From assembly GCA_964452095.1 (NCBI GenBank), contig CAYVKX010000023.1, positions 1 through 24,006 on the forward strand: a stretch of 24,006 nucleotides of DNA. Reading direction: 5' to 3'. This document shows positions 23,294 to 24,006 of the stretch, piece by piece. Numbering within the stretch: position 1 is the stretch's first letter; the number at the start of each line of letters is the position of its first letter. A program made the translations under genes and the position numbers. This stretch comes from DUAL01 sp964452095. Its GTDB lineage: Bacteria > Bacteroidota > Bacteroidia > Flavobacteriales > BACL11. The notes beneath the pieces were generated by a model. That model was not told where the DNA came from and searched no databases. It worked only from the letters and a program-made list of their open reading frames with translations.

Positions 23294-23319
23294 TCTTTGT
23301 GCTTTTTTTAAAATTCACG

Positions 23320-23327
23320 CAAAAATA
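23320..23327 (-). promoter_or_regulatory. -7 box of the acyl-CoA dehydrogenase unit
   Basis: On the minus strand the box reads TATTTTTG (TAnnTTTG), ending 26 nt before the ATG at 23293. It may drive the dehydrogenase together with the two export genes. It faces the anmK promoter with a 12-nt gap between the two boxes. Confidence 0.55.
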
Positions 23328-23339
23328 CATTTTTTAAAC

Positions 23340-23347
23340 TACTTTTG
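23340..23347 (+). promoter_or_regulatory. -7 box of anmK
   Basis: TACTTTTG (TAnnTTTG) ends 7 nt before the anmK ATG at 23355, so the transcript is nearly leaderless. Confidence 0.6.
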
Positions 23348-23354
23348 AGGATTG

Positions 23355-24006
23355 ATGATAGAGAATGTAAAATACAGAGTTTTAGGAGTGATGTCAGGAA
23401 CATCATTAGATGGAGTGGATTTAGCAATTTGTACTTTTACAAAAACTGATAAATGGAGCTTTAAAATTGAGCAATCAGAAACTATTAAATACTCTGAATT
23501 TTGGAAAAGTAATTTAGCTCAATTGCATCTTAAAAGTAAGGAAGAAATCGCTCAAACTGACAAAGATTATGCTAAGTTTTTGGGAGCAACAATCATCACC
23601 TTTTTATATAATGAAAAAGTAGATTTTATTTCATCTCACGGGCATACAATTTTTCACGAACCTGAAAATAATTATACTTTACAAATTGGTTGTGGAAAAA
23701 CAGTTTCTAAAATCACAAAAACTACTACAATCAATGATTTTAGAAGTTTAGATGTTTCGCTAAACGGACAAGGAGCTCCTTTAGTTCCTATTGGAGATTT
23801 ACAACTTTTCTCTGATTATAAATACCGCATAAACCTTGGAGGATTTGCTAATATCTCAATTAAAAAAGGAAACATTGGAATTAAAGCATTTGATATTTGC
23901 CCTGTAAATATTGTAATGAATGAAATAAGTCAAAAATTAGGTTTTGATTTTGATGAAAGTGGAGAAATCGCAAAAAGAGGCAAACTAATACCTGAGCTAT
24001 TAATAA
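23355..24006 (+). CDS. anmK: anhydro-N-acetylmuramic acid kinase (cut by right edge)
   Basis: About 217 N-terminal residues are present; the frame is open to the window end. The product phosphorylates and hydrolyses 1,6-anhydro-MurNAc to MurNAc-6-phosphate in peptidoglycan recycling, in the cytoplasm. Family blocks are the N-terminal RVLGVMSGTSLDGVDLA (ATP/phosphate loop of the ASKHA fold), the substrate-site SSHGHTIFHEP, TINDFRSLDVSLNGQGAPLVPIGD with the catalytic Asp in the NDFRSLD segment, and the second phosphate loop LGGFANIS. Start ATG at 23355 is supported by the -7 box just upstream. It is divergent from the acyl-CoA dehydrogenase gene. Confidence 0.95.
   Translation, partial: MIENVKYRVLGVMSGTSLDGVDLAICTFTKTDKWSFKIEQSETIKYSEFWKSNLAQLHLKSKEEIAQTDKDYAKFLGATIITFLYNEKVDFISSHGHTIFHEPENNYTLQIGCGKTVSKITKTTTINDFRSLDVSLNGQGAPLVPIGDLQLFSDYKYRINLGGFANISIKKGNIGIKAFDICPVNIVMNEISQKLGFDFDESGEIAKRGKLIPELLI

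Overview
The window reads as chromosomal DNA of a member of the Bacteroidota, most likely the Flavobacteriia. The DNA is very AT-rich. Promoter -7 boxes have the Bacteroidota form TAnnTTTG and often lie 4-8 nt before the start codon. There is a type IX secretion/gliding gene set (porV, porU, a PorP/SprF-type protein, gldJ), and ribosome-binding sites are weak or absent. The organism is inferred from gene content and promoter style only.

Left part (1-4.5 kb): the 3' end of an M16-family zinc-peptidase gene runs in from the left edge. It is followed by a monomeric NADP-dependent isocitrate dehydrogenase with a strong terminator, then by a short PH-domain (YdbS/YdbT-like) gene whose reading frame looks broken near its N-terminus.

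Scar region (about 4.47-5.85 kb): this is the least ordinary part. It holds the last 50 codons of a RecD/UvrD-type helicase on the minus strand, several small palindromes, a 20-codon copy of the start of the downstream mmcQ/yjbR gene, and an unrecognised 217-aa zinc-ribbon protein on the minus strand. The layout suggests past deletion, insertion and partial duplication.

Central part (5.8-9.4 kb, + strand): a tight four-gene operon (MmcQ/YjbR protein, SAM methyltransferase, ZIP metal transporter, AAA_28-type NTPase), then a 2-Cys peroxiredoxin and a DUF4442 hotdog-fold protein.

T9SS block (9.4-17.3 kb): ispF, porV and porU run on the minus strand. A PorP/SprF-like gene and gldJ diverge from them on the plus strand. 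PorU (C25-family sortase) and PorV form the cell-surface attachment complex for T9SS cargo, GldJ is an essential lipoprotein of the secretion/gliding machine, and PorP/SprF proteins are its outer-membrane partners. murF follows after a terminator.

Right part (18.6-24 kb): an acyl-CoA dehydrogenase and a Wza/Wzz-type polysaccharide export pair run on the minus strand. The Wza-like protein carries an in-frame run of 14 GAA codons. A divergent anmK gene is cut by the right edge.

I did not find a convincing new multi-gene system. The points most worth a second look are the scar region, the 217-aa unknown gene, and the near-identical 12-bp terminator stem used at three places. No rRNA, tRNA, CRISPR array or complete insertion sequence was seen.
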